A stretch of DNA of 18,023 bases, from positions 1-18,023 of the forward strand of contig DATGSF010000089.1 in assembly GCA_035302865.1 (NCBI GenBank). Reading direction: 5' to 3'. The notes below the pieces were generated by a model, which did not search any database, was not told where the DNA came from, and was given only the letters and a program-made list of their open reading frames with translations. The DNA is from DATGSF01 sp035302865. GTDB lineage: Bacteria; Bacteroidota; Bacteroidia; Chitinophagales; Chitinophagaceae. Position numbers and translations under genes: made by a program. Positions 8,051 to 15,823 of the stretch are shown one piece after another; position 1 is the first letter of the stretch, and every line of letters begins with the position of its first letter.

Positions 8051-8551
8051 TTATTTCAATTCGATTAAAACTGCCGCCTTTTCAATAGCTTGTCCTTCCT
8101 CTACTAATATTTTTTCAATTGTTGCATCGGCATTTGCTTTAAATACATTTTCCATTTTCATAGCTTCTAATATCAATAAAGGAGTGCCTTTTTTAATTTC
8201 TTGTCCTTCTTCTACTAAAATCTTCAAAACCAATCCTGGCATTGGAGCTTTTAATGGTTCTACTTTTTGCATACTATCCATATCAATCCCCATTTTCTTT
8301 AATAGTACGTCTATAGGCTCTTCTATATCTAGGCTTAAAAATGTACCATTTACCACTAAATTTAACTCTTTCGTGTTTTTATTTAATCGTTCAATAAATA
8401 CGTGGAAGCTCCTATTTTTGTGAATAAGAGAATATTCTCTATTTCGTATTTTTTTCAAATCCCAATTTTCCAATTTTTGCTCGAGGATTAATTCAATCTC
8501 TTGCAATGAAACTTTATGATCTAAATTATTTTTTAAAGAAATATGGTACAT
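8051..8551 (-). CDS. Biotin carboxyl carrier protein of an acyl-CoA carboxylase or decarboxylase
   Basis: A 166-residue protein. The C-terminal ~70 residues form a biotinyl domain: APMPGLVLKILVEEGQEIKKGTPLLILEAMKM, with the biotinylation motif EAMKM at 129-133 and Lys132 as the acceptor, then a second strand copy KILVEEGQAIEKAAVLIELK. The N-terminal ~95 residues (LNLVVNGTFLSLDIEEPIDVLLKKMG) resemble the linker that tethers the biotin domain to an acyl-CoA carboxylase. It should carry carboxybiotin between a biotin carboxylase and a carboxyltransferase, acting on acetyl-, propionyl- or methylmalonyl-CoA. Neither partner is encoded next to it; the only co-transcribed gene is the DUF4476 protein 10 nt downstream. 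It is not the short AccB type alone, since the N-terminal domain is different. Confidence 0.88.
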   Translation of the reverse strand: MYHISLKNNLDHKVSLQEIELILEQKLENWDLKKIRNREYSLIHKNRSFHVFIERLNKNTKELNLVVNGTFLSLDIEEPIDVLLKKMGIDMDSMQKVEPLKAPMPGLVLKILVEEGQEIKKGTPLLILEAMKMENVFKANADATIEKILVEEGQAIEKAAVLIELK

Positions 8552-8575
8552 TTTAGTATTTATTTATTGTTTAGC

Positions 8576-8584
8576 ACAAATGTA
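8576..8584 (-). promoter_or_regulatory. Predicted -7 element of the biotin-carrier/DUF4476 unit
   Basis: On the minus strand TACATTTGT matches TAnnTTTG(C/T), 24 nt before the start at 8551. The -33 position is not conserved. Confidence 0.45.
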
Positions 8585-8681
8585 AGCATATTTTATTTTT
8601 TAAAGACAGAATTAGAAGAGTTTAGTATTTTAAATAAAATGAAAAAGCTAAAAATAGCTTCTTAATGTCCTTTATTTTTCT

Positions 8682-8690
8682 TAAATTTGT
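8682..8690 (+). promoter_or_regulatory. Predicted -7 element of the thioesterase-glyA unit
   Basis: TAAATTTGT matches TAnnTTTG(C/T), 56 nt before the ATG at 8747. No TTTG lies at -33. A 6-bp inverted repeat, AAGCTA-AAAA-TAGCTT (8645-8660), ends at the -33 position. Confidence 0.45.
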
Positions 8691-8746
8691 GTTCAATTAG
8701 ATAAAAATAATAATTAGAACATTCCTAATTTCAATCAAGCTATTTT

Positions 8747-9160
8747 ATGTTTGTACATCAATGGAAATCTCGTGTAAAATATGGTCAAACAGACCAGATG
8801 GGCTATTTATATTATGGAAATTACCCTCTTTTTTATGAAGAAGGTAGAACAGAAGCAATTAGAAGTTTAGGAATGAGTTATAAATCTTTAGAAGCTTCTG
8901 GAATAATTATGCCCGTTAAAAAAATGGAAATGTCTTATATTCGACCCGCTCTTTATGATGATTTACTATTAATTGAAAGTAGCATTTTGGAGTTTCAACC
9001 AGAGACTTGTGATTTAATTTTCCATACACAAATATTCAATGAAAAAAACAAATTAGTCAATAAAGGTCTGGTACATCTTGTATTTTTTGATCCAAATATT
9101 AAGAAAACTGTACCAATGCCAGAAGTATTAAATAAATTATTAACCCCTTATTTTAAATAA
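8747..9160 (+). CDS. Hot-dog fold acyl-CoA thioesterase, YbgC/FadM type (4HBT)
   Basis: A 137-residue single-domain protein, the usual length for the YbgC/FadM branch of 4-hydroxybenzoyl-CoA thioesterase-like enzymes. The active-site motif is VKYGQTDQMGYLYYGNYPLFYEEGR, with the presumed catalytic Asp at 16 (TDQMG), Tyr26 and Glu31. MSYIRPALYDDLLLIES and GLVHLVFFD are the conserved later strands. It should hydrolyse an acyl-CoA or aryl-CoA thioester in the cytoplasm; the substrate is not evident. It lies 9 nt before glyA and is probably co-transcribed with it. A DHNA-CoA thioesterase role in menaquinone synthesis is conceivable because menF-menD lie 7.7 kb away, but nothing here links them. 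Confidence 0.9.
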   Translation: MFVHQWKSRVKYGQTDQMGYLYYGNYPLFYEEGRTEAIRSLGMSYKSLEASGIIMPVKKMEMSYIRPALYDDLLLIESSILEFQPETCDLIFHTQIFNEKNKLVNKGLVHLVFFDPNIKKTVPMPEVLNKLLTPYFK

Positions 9161-9169
9161 TTAATAAAC

Positions 9170-10444
9170 ATGCAAAGAGATACACAAATTTTTGATATAA
9201 TTTCGAAAGAACTTGAACGTCAAAGAAGAGGCTTAGAGCTAATTGCATCTGAAAATTTCACCAGCTTACAAGTGATGCAAGCGATGGGAAATGTAATGAC
9301 CAATAAATATGCAGAAGGCTATCCCGGTAGAAGATATTATGGCGGGTGTGAACATGTAGATGAAAGTGAAAATTTAGCTATAAATAGAGCAAAGGAAATT
9401 TTTAATGTTGCGTATGTAAATGTACAACCGCATAGTGGTGCGCAGGCAAATACTGCAGTACAATTCGCAGTTTTAGAGCATGGAGATAAAATCCTAGGAT
9501 TGGATTTAAGCATGGGAGGGCATTTAACTCACGGCTCGCCAGTTACCTTTTCAGGTAAAAACTTTGAAGCACATCATTACGGTGTTAAAAGAGAAGATGG
9601 AAAAGTTGATTACGATGCATTAGAACAAAAAGCTTTAGAAGTTAAACCAAAAATGATTATTTGCGGTGCTTCTGCTTATAGTAGAGATTGGGATTATGCT
9701 AGAATTCGTGCTGTTGCAGATAAAATTAATGCTTTTGTATTAGCAGATATTGCTCATCCCGCTGGTTTAATTGCAGCTGGTTTATTAAATGATCCCTTTG
9801 AGCATTGTCATTTTGTAACTTCTACTACTCATAAAACTTTACGCGGTCCTCGTGGTGGTATCATTATGATGCGTAAAGATTTTGAGAATCCTATGGGAAT
9901 AAAAGGTCCCAAAGGTGATATTAGAATGATGAGTCAATTATTAGATTTAGCTGTTTTTCCTGGAATTCAAGGTGGACCTTTAGAGCATGTAATTGCTGCT
10001 AAAGCTGTTGCATTCCACGAAATTCTTCAAAAAGAATATAAAGATTATGCTCTTCAAATGCGCAATAATGCACAAGCAATGGGTAGGTATTTTGAAGAAA
10101 AAGGCTATGAGATTGTTTCCGGAGGAACGGACAATCATCTTTTGTTAATCGATTTAAGAAATAAAGATATAACAGGCCGTCATGCAGAAAACATTTTAGA
10201 ATTAGCTGACATTACTATAAATAAAAACATGGTTCCTTTTGATGACAAGTCTCCTTTTGTTACCTCAGGTATTCGTGTAGGAAGCCCCGCTTTAACTACT
10301 AGAGGATTTAAAGAAGAGGACTTTAAGTATGTAGTTAAATGGATTGATAGCATTTTAATGAATAATGAAGAGTCCAATATCCAAAAGGTTAAAGCTGAAA
10401 TTAATGAATATATGAAGCAATTCCCACTATACCCTGAATGGTAA
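9170..10444 (+). CDS. glyA: Serine hydroxymethyltransferase
   Basis: A 424-residue PLP enzyme at the normal family length. It converts serine and tetrahydrofolate into glycine and 5,10-methylene-tetrahydrofolate, the main source of one-carbon units. Landmarks are LELIASENF (22-30), NKYAEGYPGRRYYGGCEHVD (45-64), NVQPHSGAQAN (84-94), the PLP-pyridine Asp in LADIAHPAG (Asp193 area), and the Schiff-base Lys222 in TSTTHKTLRGPRGG. The C-terminal domain carries NHLLLIDLR and GIRVGSPALTTRG. It follows the thioesterase by 9 nt and is closed by a strong terminator 18 nt after the stop. Confidence 0.98.
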   Translation: MQRDTQIFDIISKELERQRRGLELIASENFTSLQVMQAMGNVMTNKYAEGYPGRRYYGGCEHVDESENLAINRAKEIFNVAYVNVQPHSGAQANTAVQFAVLEHGDKILGLDLSMGGHLTHGSPVTFSGKNFEAHHYGVKREDGKVDYDALEQKALEVKPKMIICGASAYSRDWDYARIRAVADKINAFVLADIAHPAGLIAAGLLNDPFEHCHFVTSTTHKTLRGPRGGIIMMRKDFENPMGIKGPKGDIRMMSQLLDLAVFPGIQGGPLEHVIAAKAVAFHEILQKEYKDYALQMRNNAQAMGRYFEEKGYEIVSGGTDNHLLLIDLRNKDITGRHAENILELADITINKNMVPFDDKSPFVTSGIRVGSPALTTRGFKEEDFKYVVKWIDSILMNNEESNIQKVKAEINEYMKQFPLYPEW

Positions 10445-10462
10445 ATCGTGGAATAATTTTAT

Positions 10463-10510
10463 AAGCTCATTTATTTCATTTAATTAAAGAAGTAAATGAG
10501 CTTCTTTTTT
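10463..10510 (+). terminator. Intrinsic terminator after glyA
   Basis: AAGCTCATTTATTTC (10463-10477) pairs with 10489-10503 to form a 15-bp stem with one G-T wobble and an 11-nt loop. A run of six T follows at 10505-10510. It starts 18 nt after the glyA stop and separates this unit from prfB. Confidence 0.9.
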
Positions 10511-10521
10511 ACATACCCCTA

Positions 10522-10535
10522 TTGTTTATAAACAA
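10522..10535. promoter_or_regulatory. 14-bp palindrome before prfB
   Basis: TTGTTTATAAACAA is a perfect palindrome ending 12 nt before the prfB start. It could be an operator or a leader hairpin. No TAnnTTTG promoter was found in this 37-nt gap, although the upstream terminator implies that prfB needs its own promoter. Confidence 0.3.
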
Positions 10536-10547
10536 CAAAAACCAACT

Positions 10548-11627
10548 ATGACTTCTGAGCAATTAAAGCAATTAAAAGATCGAGCAGAACATTTAAAAAA
10601 CTATCTTCACATAGAGATCAAAATAGCTAAAATAGAAGAATTAAAACAGTTAACTATTTCTGATGGTTTTTGGGATGACCAAAAACAAGCCACTCAAATC
10701 ATTAAAGAAATGAACTCTAATAAATATTGGACAGATATGTACCAGGATTTATTGAAGGATATTGATGATTTAGAAGTACTTTATGAGTTTTTTAAAGAAG
10801 GAGAAATAGATGAAAATGAATTACAGGAAAATTATGATCATTTAGTAGAAAAAATTGAAGAAGTCGAATTTAAAAGTACTTTGGATCAAGAAGAAGATGA
10901 ATTAACGGCTTTAATCACTATAAATTCAGGAGCTGGAGGTACAGAAAGTCAAGACTGGGCGCAAATGCTCGCAAGAATGTACAGAATGTATGCACAAAAA
11001 CAAGGCTGGACAGTTAAAGTTATTGATATGCAAGATGGAGATACTGCAGGAATTAAAACTTGCACTTACCAAATAGAAGGCGCCTTTGCTTATGGCTTTT
11101 TAAAAGGTGAATCAGGGGTACATCGATTAGTTCGAATTTCCCCTTTTGACAGTAATGCTAGAAGACACACTTCATTTGCTTCCGTAGATGTTTATCCCTT
11201 AATCGATGATTCTATTGAAATTGATTTAAAAGAAGCTGATGTAAAGATGGATACTGCACGTTCTGGTGGAGCTGGAGGACAACATGTAAACAAAGTAGAA
11301 ACTAAAGTTATTTTAACACATATTCCTACTGGAATAGTTGTTACTTGTCAAACAGAAAGAAGTCAATTAGCAAATAGGGAAATCGCTATGCAAATGCTTA
11401 AAAGTCGATTATACGAAGAAGAATTAAGAAAAAGACAAGCTATAATGGATGAAAAGAATGCCAGTAAAAAGAAAATTGAATGGGGTTCGCAAATTCGCTC
11501 CTATGTTTTTCATCCTTACAAAATGATAAAGGATCATAGAACAGATTTTGAAACTGGAAATGTACAAGCAGTTATGGATGGAGAACTAGATGCATTTATA
11601 AAAGCGAATTTAATGGCAAGTGGTTAA
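10548..11627 (+). CDS. prfB: Peptide chain release factor 2 (no programmed frameshift)
   Basis: A 359-residue class I release factor that recognises UGA and UAA and triggers peptide release on the ribosome. The RF2 stop-codon tripeptide SPF is at 198-200 (VRISPFDSNARR) and the catalytic GGQ at 243-245 (SGGAGGQHVNK). The N-terminal domain is helical (LKQLKDRAEHLKNYL), and GFWDDQKQA at 40-48 is the family landmark. Most bacterial prfB genes carry an in-frame UGA at about codon 25, read by +1 frameshifting at CTT-TGA-C. Here the matching place reads CTT (10605-10607) followed directly by CAC, and the frame is open from the ATG, so the autoregulatory site is absent. It is converging with batA. 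Confidence 0.96.
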   Translation: MTSEQLKQLKDRAEHLKNYLHIEIKIAKIEELKQLTISDGFWDDQKQATQIIKEMNSNKYWTDMYQDLLKDIDDLEVLYEFFKEGEIDENELQENYDHLVEKIEEVEFKSTLDQEEDELTALITINSGAGGTESQDWAQMLARMYRMYAQKQGWTVKVIDMQDGDTAGIKTCTYQIEGAFAYGFLKGESGVHRLVRISPFDSNARRHTSFASVDVYPLIDDSIEIDLKEADVKMDTARSGGAGGQHVNKVETKVILTHIPTGIVVTCQTERSQLANREIAMQMLKSRLYEEELRKRQAIMDEKNASKKKIEWGSQIRSYVFHPYKMIKDHRTDFETGNVQAVMDGELDAFIKANLMASG

Positions 11628-11727
11628 AATAATTTCCACTTCTCAAAAATACACTATTTCTATAAATCTTAATTTTTTATTGTTATACTGCTGATAAAAT
11701 TTTCTTATTTTGAAACAAAAAAGCAAT

Positions 11728-12744
11728 TTAATCATCAGTTAAACTTGGACTAATTACCCATTGTATTAAAATAAATAATCCAAATATGAAAATAGAAACC
11801 ATTAATGGATAATAAAATAATTCTTTAATGGTCACAAACTCTTTTGATTCTATTTCAGATTTTTCTAACTGATCAATTTCTTTATATATTTGTTCCAAAC
11901 TTTTATTATCTACCGCACGAAAATATTTCCCACCAGTTTCCTTGGAAATTTTCTTTAATAATTCCTCATCAATTTCAACAGGCATCATTTCTTTACGCAC
12001 TCCTTGAGGAGTAGGCACTGGAAACAAGGCCTCACCAATAGTTCCTATTCCAACAGTATAAACTTTAATATCGAAAGTTTTGGCTAATTCCAAAGCGGTA
12101 ATAGGATCAATTCTACCCATATTATTTACGCCATCAGTCATCAGAATCAATACCTTACTTTTTGCTTCAGAATTTCGTAATCGATCTACAGCTGTTGCTA
12201 GGCCCATACCAATTGCAGTTCCATCTTCTAACATTCCACTTTTCAGATAAGCAATTTGATCTAGAATATGCATTTTATCCGTTGTTAAAGGACTTAAAGT
12301 AAAGCTTTCTCCTGCAAAAATCACCAATCCAATCCTATCTTGCGTTCTTTGCTTTACAAATTCAATAGCTTTTTCTTTCGCAGCTTCCATTCTATTTGGG
12401 GTAAAATCTTCTGCTAACATAGAGCCAGACAAATCAATACTCATCATAATATCAATTCCTTCACCCATAATCATTTCTTCGGCATTTCGAATTTGCGGTC
12501 TTGTTAAAGATAGAATTAAGAAAAATAAAGACGATAAAAATAATGCCGGTAGGATTCTTCTCAGTAAAATAAGAATGGAGTTTTGTTCTTCAAATTTTTC
12601 AGTTTTAATATAACTAAACACAAAGGCACTTTTTTGCTTTTTCTTATCCTTAATATGTAAAAAAGCAATCAATGGAAGCAGCAATAAAAGTAAAAACGCC
12701 CATGGGTACTGAAAATGAATTGTATGACCTAGTAATTCTATCAT
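11728..12744 (-). CDS. batA: BatA-like VWA-domain membrane protein
   Basis: A 338-residue inner-membrane protein with helices at ~14-32, ~58-80 and ~311-332. Between them lies a von Willebrand factor A domain (~95-290) with a complete MIDAS metal site: DLSGS at 104-108, a Thr near 176 (EDGTAIG) and the Asp of LMTDGVN at 204. The RxxxAKEKAxxFV and IGLVIFAGESFTLSPLTTD motifs are typical of BatA and BatB. In Bacteroidota such proteins occur in the bat (aerotolerance) operon with a MoxR ATPase. It begins 4 nt after the BatD-like stop and is the last gene of the cluster. The usual next gene, a second VWA protein (batB), does not follow; prfB converges after 100 nt. The exact biochemical role of Bat proteins is not settled. 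Confidence 0.9.
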   Translation of the reverse strand: MIELLGHTIHFQYPWAFLLLLLLPLIAFLHIKDKKKQKSAFVFSYIKTEKFEEQNSILILLRRILPALFLSSLFFLILSLTRPQIRNAEEMIMGEGIDIMMSIDLSGSMLAEDFTPNRMEAAKEKAIEFVKQRTQDRIGLVIFAGESFTLSPLTTDKMHILDQIAYLKSGMLEDGTAIGMGLATAVDRLRNSEAKSKVLILMTDGVNNMGRIDPITALELAKTFDIKVYTVGIGTIGEALFPVPTPQGVRKEMMPVEIDEELLKKISKETGGKYFRAVDNKSLEQIYKEIDQLEKSEIESKEFVTIKELFYYPLMVSIFIFGLFILIQWVISPSLTDD

Positions 12745-12748
12745 TATA

Positions 12749-13621
12749 TTAATATTCTTCTTCTTTAAATTTAGTAGATTCTACAATTTCTTTCAAATTA
12801 TTCCATTGTCTTTGCAATTCTTCCTCAATAACATTAGCTTTAGCAAATTTGACTAAATCTGAAGTATTTAATAAACTCTTCGTTTCTTTTCTAAATCTTC
12901 TAAAATCATTTTCTTTTTTAATTTTCGAAAGCACTTCTTCAGAAGTTTCTTCTAGACTATTCCAATTATATCTATATGATAAATACTGTTTAAATATATG
13001 CGACAATTGTTCAAAATAACTTTTTAAAGCATTTTCTTCCTTATTTTCTATTATTAACTTTTTAATTTTCTCCAATTCATTTAAGGCCCATACATGCGCA
13101 TTTGCTTTATTAATAATCATTGCTTCCTCTCTCTTTTTCTTATACTTTTTCCATAATACCCAAAGAATTAAAAGTATAATTAAAGCTATGATAAAAAACA
13201 CCACATATAAATAATCTCCCCACCAAAATTCCAATTTTTCCACCTCCTGAATATCCATAAAAGCTTTAGTTGTATCCACATCAAGCAAAGCTACCTCCAC
13301 CGATTTTGCATCTGCCTTCCATTTCCCCACTTGTTCAAATGGGCCTACAGCTATATTTCCTTCTTCAAAAGCAATTAAAACTGCCTTGAGAATCAAATCC
13401 TCATTAATAGTATCATTATTAAGAACTTTATAAAGCTCTAATGGCTCTTGTATTTCCTTTTCCCAATCCCAATTATTTACAAAGTCTTTTAAAGGTACGC
13501 GTAACTCCACAAGAAAAGTATCTCCAATTTCCACCTTATTTGTTGGAATAGTAATTTCTCCAGCAAAAATTTTTGCATTTATTAGAATTAGTAAAAATAT
13601 ATATCGAAAAATTAACTTCAT
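12749..13621 (-). CDS. BatD-like membrane protein of the moxR-bat cluster
   Basis: A 290-residue protein with a signal peptide (MKLIFRYIFLLILINAKIFA, cut near 20-21). A ~110-residue beta-rich extracytoplasmic domain follows (EITIPTNKVEIGDTFLVELRVP, AVGPFEQVGKW), then one membrane helix at ~137-157 and a Lys/Glu-rich cytoplasmic tail of ~130 residues (NAHVWALNELEKIKKLI, FKQYLSYRYNWNSLEETSEEVLSKI). This is the architecture of the BatD-like/DUF4381-type protein usually found between the DUF58 gene and the VWA genes in Bacteroidota. It lies 13 nt after the DUF58 stop and 4 nt before batA, so it is part of the same mRNA. It is assigned mainly by architecture and position; no catalytic motif is present. 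Confidence 0.75.
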   Translation of the reverse strand: MKLIFRYIFLLILINAKIFAGEITIPTNKVEIGDTFLVELRVPLKDFVNNWDWEKEIQEPLELYKVLNNDTINEDLILKAVLIAFEEGNIAVGPFEQVGKWKADAKSVEVALLDVDTTKAFMDIQEVEKLEFWWGDYLYVVFFIIALIILLILWVLWKKYKKKREEAMIINKANAHVWALNELEKIKKLIIENKEENALKSYFEQLSHIFKQYLSYRYNWNSLEETSEEVLSKIKKENDFRRFRKETKSLLNTSDLVKFAKANVIEEELQRQWNNLKEIVESTKFKEEEY

Positions 13622-13634
13622 AGATCTTAAACAA

Positions 13635-14501
13635 CTATCTTCTTTTAAAAAACAACTTTAAATTTTTATAATAATCCTCATTACTTGGGAAGCATACTAA
13701 ATCTGCTTTATATTTTAAAAATTTATTTTTTAATTCCTTTTGTCGCTCTTCAAAAACATGTGTATAACGTTTACGATTTTTTCTTTGATTTGTAGATAAC
13801 CACAACATGCGTCCCGATTCACTATCTTTAGCTCTTATCAAACCTAAATCTAAAAGTTCATTATCTGTTTTATCTAAAATTTGCAGAGCTATAAAATCAT
13901 GTTTTATAGCTGCCATGCGTAATTCCTTATCTGGTATTTCACCCCACAAATCGCTAATTAAAAAAACAATATTTTTCCTTTTGGAAGTTTTATTCATAAA
14001 ATGTATTGCTTCTTTAAAATTACTTGTGTTATGATCTTTAGGTTCAACCGTTAATATACTACGGATAATGGATAATATATGCTGTTTTCCTTTTTTGGGA
14101 GGAATATAATATTCAATATTTCCAGCAAAGAATATAGCACCTACATTATCATTATTTTTCAGTGCAGAAAATGCTAGAACAGCAGCCAATTCAGCTATAA
14201 TTTCTCTTTTGGGATTTTGATGCATTGCATTTTGAATACTATTTGAAATGTCAATTAAAAGCATTAGATTAATTGCCCTATCTTCTTCATAAACCTTAAC
14301 ATAAGGATTCGAGAATCGTGCTGTTACATTCCATTCTATATCCCTAATATCATCTCCAGGAATATATTCTCTAACTTCACTAAAGGTCATTCCTTTGCCT
14401 TTAAAAAGAGTTTGATAGGCCCCTGCGAATATATGGTTGCTCAATCCTCTTGCTTTAATTTCAATAGAACGAACTTTTTTTAATAAACTTTCTTTATCCA
14501 T
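13635..14501 (-). CDS. DUF58 protein of the moxR cluster
   Basis: A 288-residue soluble protein. The DUF58 signature REYIPGDDIRDIEWNVTAR at 44-62 is complete, followed by a VWA-like core. A MIDAS-like DISNS is at 84-88, a possible second metal residue lies around the LAFSALKNNDNVGAIFFAG segment, and FLISDLWGE follows. DUF58 proteins are regularly encoded just after MoxR ATPases and are thought to be adaptors or substrates of the ATPase. The start at 14501 lies 23 nt after the moxR stop. It ends in TAG. Confidence 0.92.
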   Translation of the reverse strand: MDKESLLKKVRSIEIKARGLSNHIFAGAYQTLFKGKGMTFSEVREYIPGDDIRDIEWNVTARFSNPYVKVYEEDRAINLMLLIDISNSIQNAMHQNPKREIIAELAAVLAFSALKNNDNVGAIFFAGNIEYYIPPKKGKQHILSIIRSILTVEPKDHNTSNFKEAIHFMNKTSKRKNIVFLISDLWGEIPDKELRMAAIKHDFIALQILDKTDNELLDLGLIRAKDSESGRMLWLSTNQRKNRKRYTHVFEERQKELKNKFLKYKADLVCFPSNEDYYKNLKLFFKRR

Positions 14502-14524
14502 AAAACCTAGGTCTCTTTTTCACA

Positions 14525-15541
14525 TTAAGGAACTTGAACTGCATTAATAATTTCATGTACTATGTTTTCAGAAGTAATTTCTTCAGCTTCTGCTTCAAAA
14601 GTTACACCAACCCTATGACGCAATACATCCAAGCAGACTGCACGAACATCTTCAGGAATAACATAAGCTCTATGTTTTAAAAATGCATAAGCTTTAGCAG
14701 TATGTGCTAAAGCAATACTTGCACGTGGAGAGGCTCCGTAAGAAATATAAGGTTTTAACTTTTCTAGTTTGTATTGCTCAGGATAACGCGTAGCAAATAC
14801 AATATCTACTATATATTGCTCAATTTTTTCATCCATATAGATATTTTTCACTAGGGTTCTTGCTTCTAAAATATCAGATTTACTTACTACAGGATTGATT
14901 TTAGGATTGCCTTCAGGTCGTAAATTGTATTGAATAATTAATTTTTCTTCTTCTGGTGTTGGGTAATCTATTACGACTTTAAGAATAAATCGATCCACTT
15001 GCGCTTCTGGCAAAGTATAGGTCCCTTCCTGTTCTATAGGATTTTGCGTTGCTAATACTAAAAATGGTTCTTCTAATTTAAAAGTCTCTAAGCCAATAGT
15101 GATTTGTCTCTCTTGCATGGCTTCTAATAATGCACTTTGCACTTTTGCTGGAGCACGATTAATTTCATCTGCTAAAACAAAATTGGCAAATATGGGTCCT
15201 TTTCGAACCTCAAAACTATGTTCTTTAGGATTATATATTTGAGTACCAATAATATCAGCAGGCAATAAATCTGGCGTAAACTGAATTCTGCTAAAGGCTC
15301 CATCAATAGCACTAGCTAATGATTTTATTGCTAAAGTCTTTGCTAATCCAGGCACCCCTTCCAGTAAAATATGTCCTTGTGTTAATAATCCTATTAGTAG
15401 ACGTTCACTCATATGTTTTTGTCCTACTAATACTTTATTCATTTCCAATAAAAGCACATCTACAAATGCACTTTTAATTTTAATTTGTTGACTTAGTTCT
15501 TGAATATCAATTGATGAGGAGACTAAATTATATTCTTCCAT
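14525..15541 (-). CDS. MoxR-family AAA+ ATPase
   Basis: A 338-residue AAA+ protein of the MoxR family, a cytoplasmic chaperone-like ATPase. Walker A is GVPGLAKT at 62-69, Walker B is FVLADE at 121-126, sensor 1 is Asn167 in LATQNPIEQEGTYTLPEAQ, and the arginine finger region is QVDRF (181-185). The C-terminal lid has YISYGASPRASIALAHTAKA and HRVGVTFEAEAE. It is the first gene of the four-gene cluster with DUF58, the BatD-like protein and BatA, and probably acts on the VWA proteins encoded after it. No convincing TAnnTTTG promoter was found upstream; the closest, TATTTTTA, has one mismatch and no -33 partner. Confidence 0.95.
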   Translation of the reverse strand: MEEYNLVSSSIDIQELSQQIKIKSAFVDVLLLEMNKVLVGQKHMSERLLIGLLTQGHILLEGVPGLAKTLAIKSLASAIDGAFSRIQFTPDLLPADIIGTQIYNPKEHSFEVRKGPIFANFVLADEINRAPAKVQSALLEAMQERQITIGLETFKLEEPFLVLATQNPIEQEGTYTLPEAQVDRFILKVVIDYPTPEEEKLIIQYNLRPEGNPKINPVVSKSDILEARTLVKNIYMDEKIEQYIVDIVFATRYPEQYKLEKLKPYISYGASPRASIALAHTAKAYAFLKHRAYVIPEDVRAVCLDVLRHRVGVTFEAEAEEITSENIVHEIINAVQVP

Positions 15542-15785
15542 AATTTTTTATAAATTCAGTTTTTATCCAATTTTCTTTATTTGTTAAAAATACAAGAGAT
15601 TTTTTAAATAACATGATATAAATGCAAAATTTTCACCACTTTTACAATTCATTATCTAATCCGCCTACCCCTCTCTAAATTCTTGATTTTAATTTCTTAT
15701 ATTTATTATAGCCATTATAATAACAATTTAGTTTAGTAAACAGGAAATTCTTCTGTTATTGTACCTTTCTAAATGTATTTTCTTG
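15542..15785. other. Intergenic stretch between divergent moxR and ddh
   Basis: AT-rich spacer. No tRNA, repeat or long hairpin was seen. A start codon at 15773 lies in frame with ddh but sits upstream of the predicted -7 element, so it is unlikely to be used. Confidence 0.5.
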
Positions 15786-15793
15786 TATTTTTG
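15786..15793 (+). promoter_or_regulatory. Predicted -7 element of the ddh-menF-menD unit
   Basis: TATTTTTG matches TAnnTTTG exactly, 30 nt before the ATG at 15824. No TTTG occurs at the normal -33 spacing. Transcription from here would exclude the earlier in-frame ATG at 15773. Confidence 0.4.
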
Positions 15794-15823
15794 AACAATT
15801 ACAATATTAAAAAAAGAAATTTA

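Noticed and set aside
8747..9160. Thioesterase as the menaquinone DHNA-CoA thioesterase
   Set aside because: It is 7.7 kb from menF and paired with glyA; the sequence alone does not point to DHNA-CoA.
11628..11727. Expected terminator between convergent prfB and batA
   Set aside because: No stem of useful length was found in this 100-nt gap.
15773..15823. Longer N-terminus of ddh from the ATG at 15773
   Set aside because: The 17 extra residues are not found in the family and lie across a predicted -7 element, so the ATG at 15824 is preferred.
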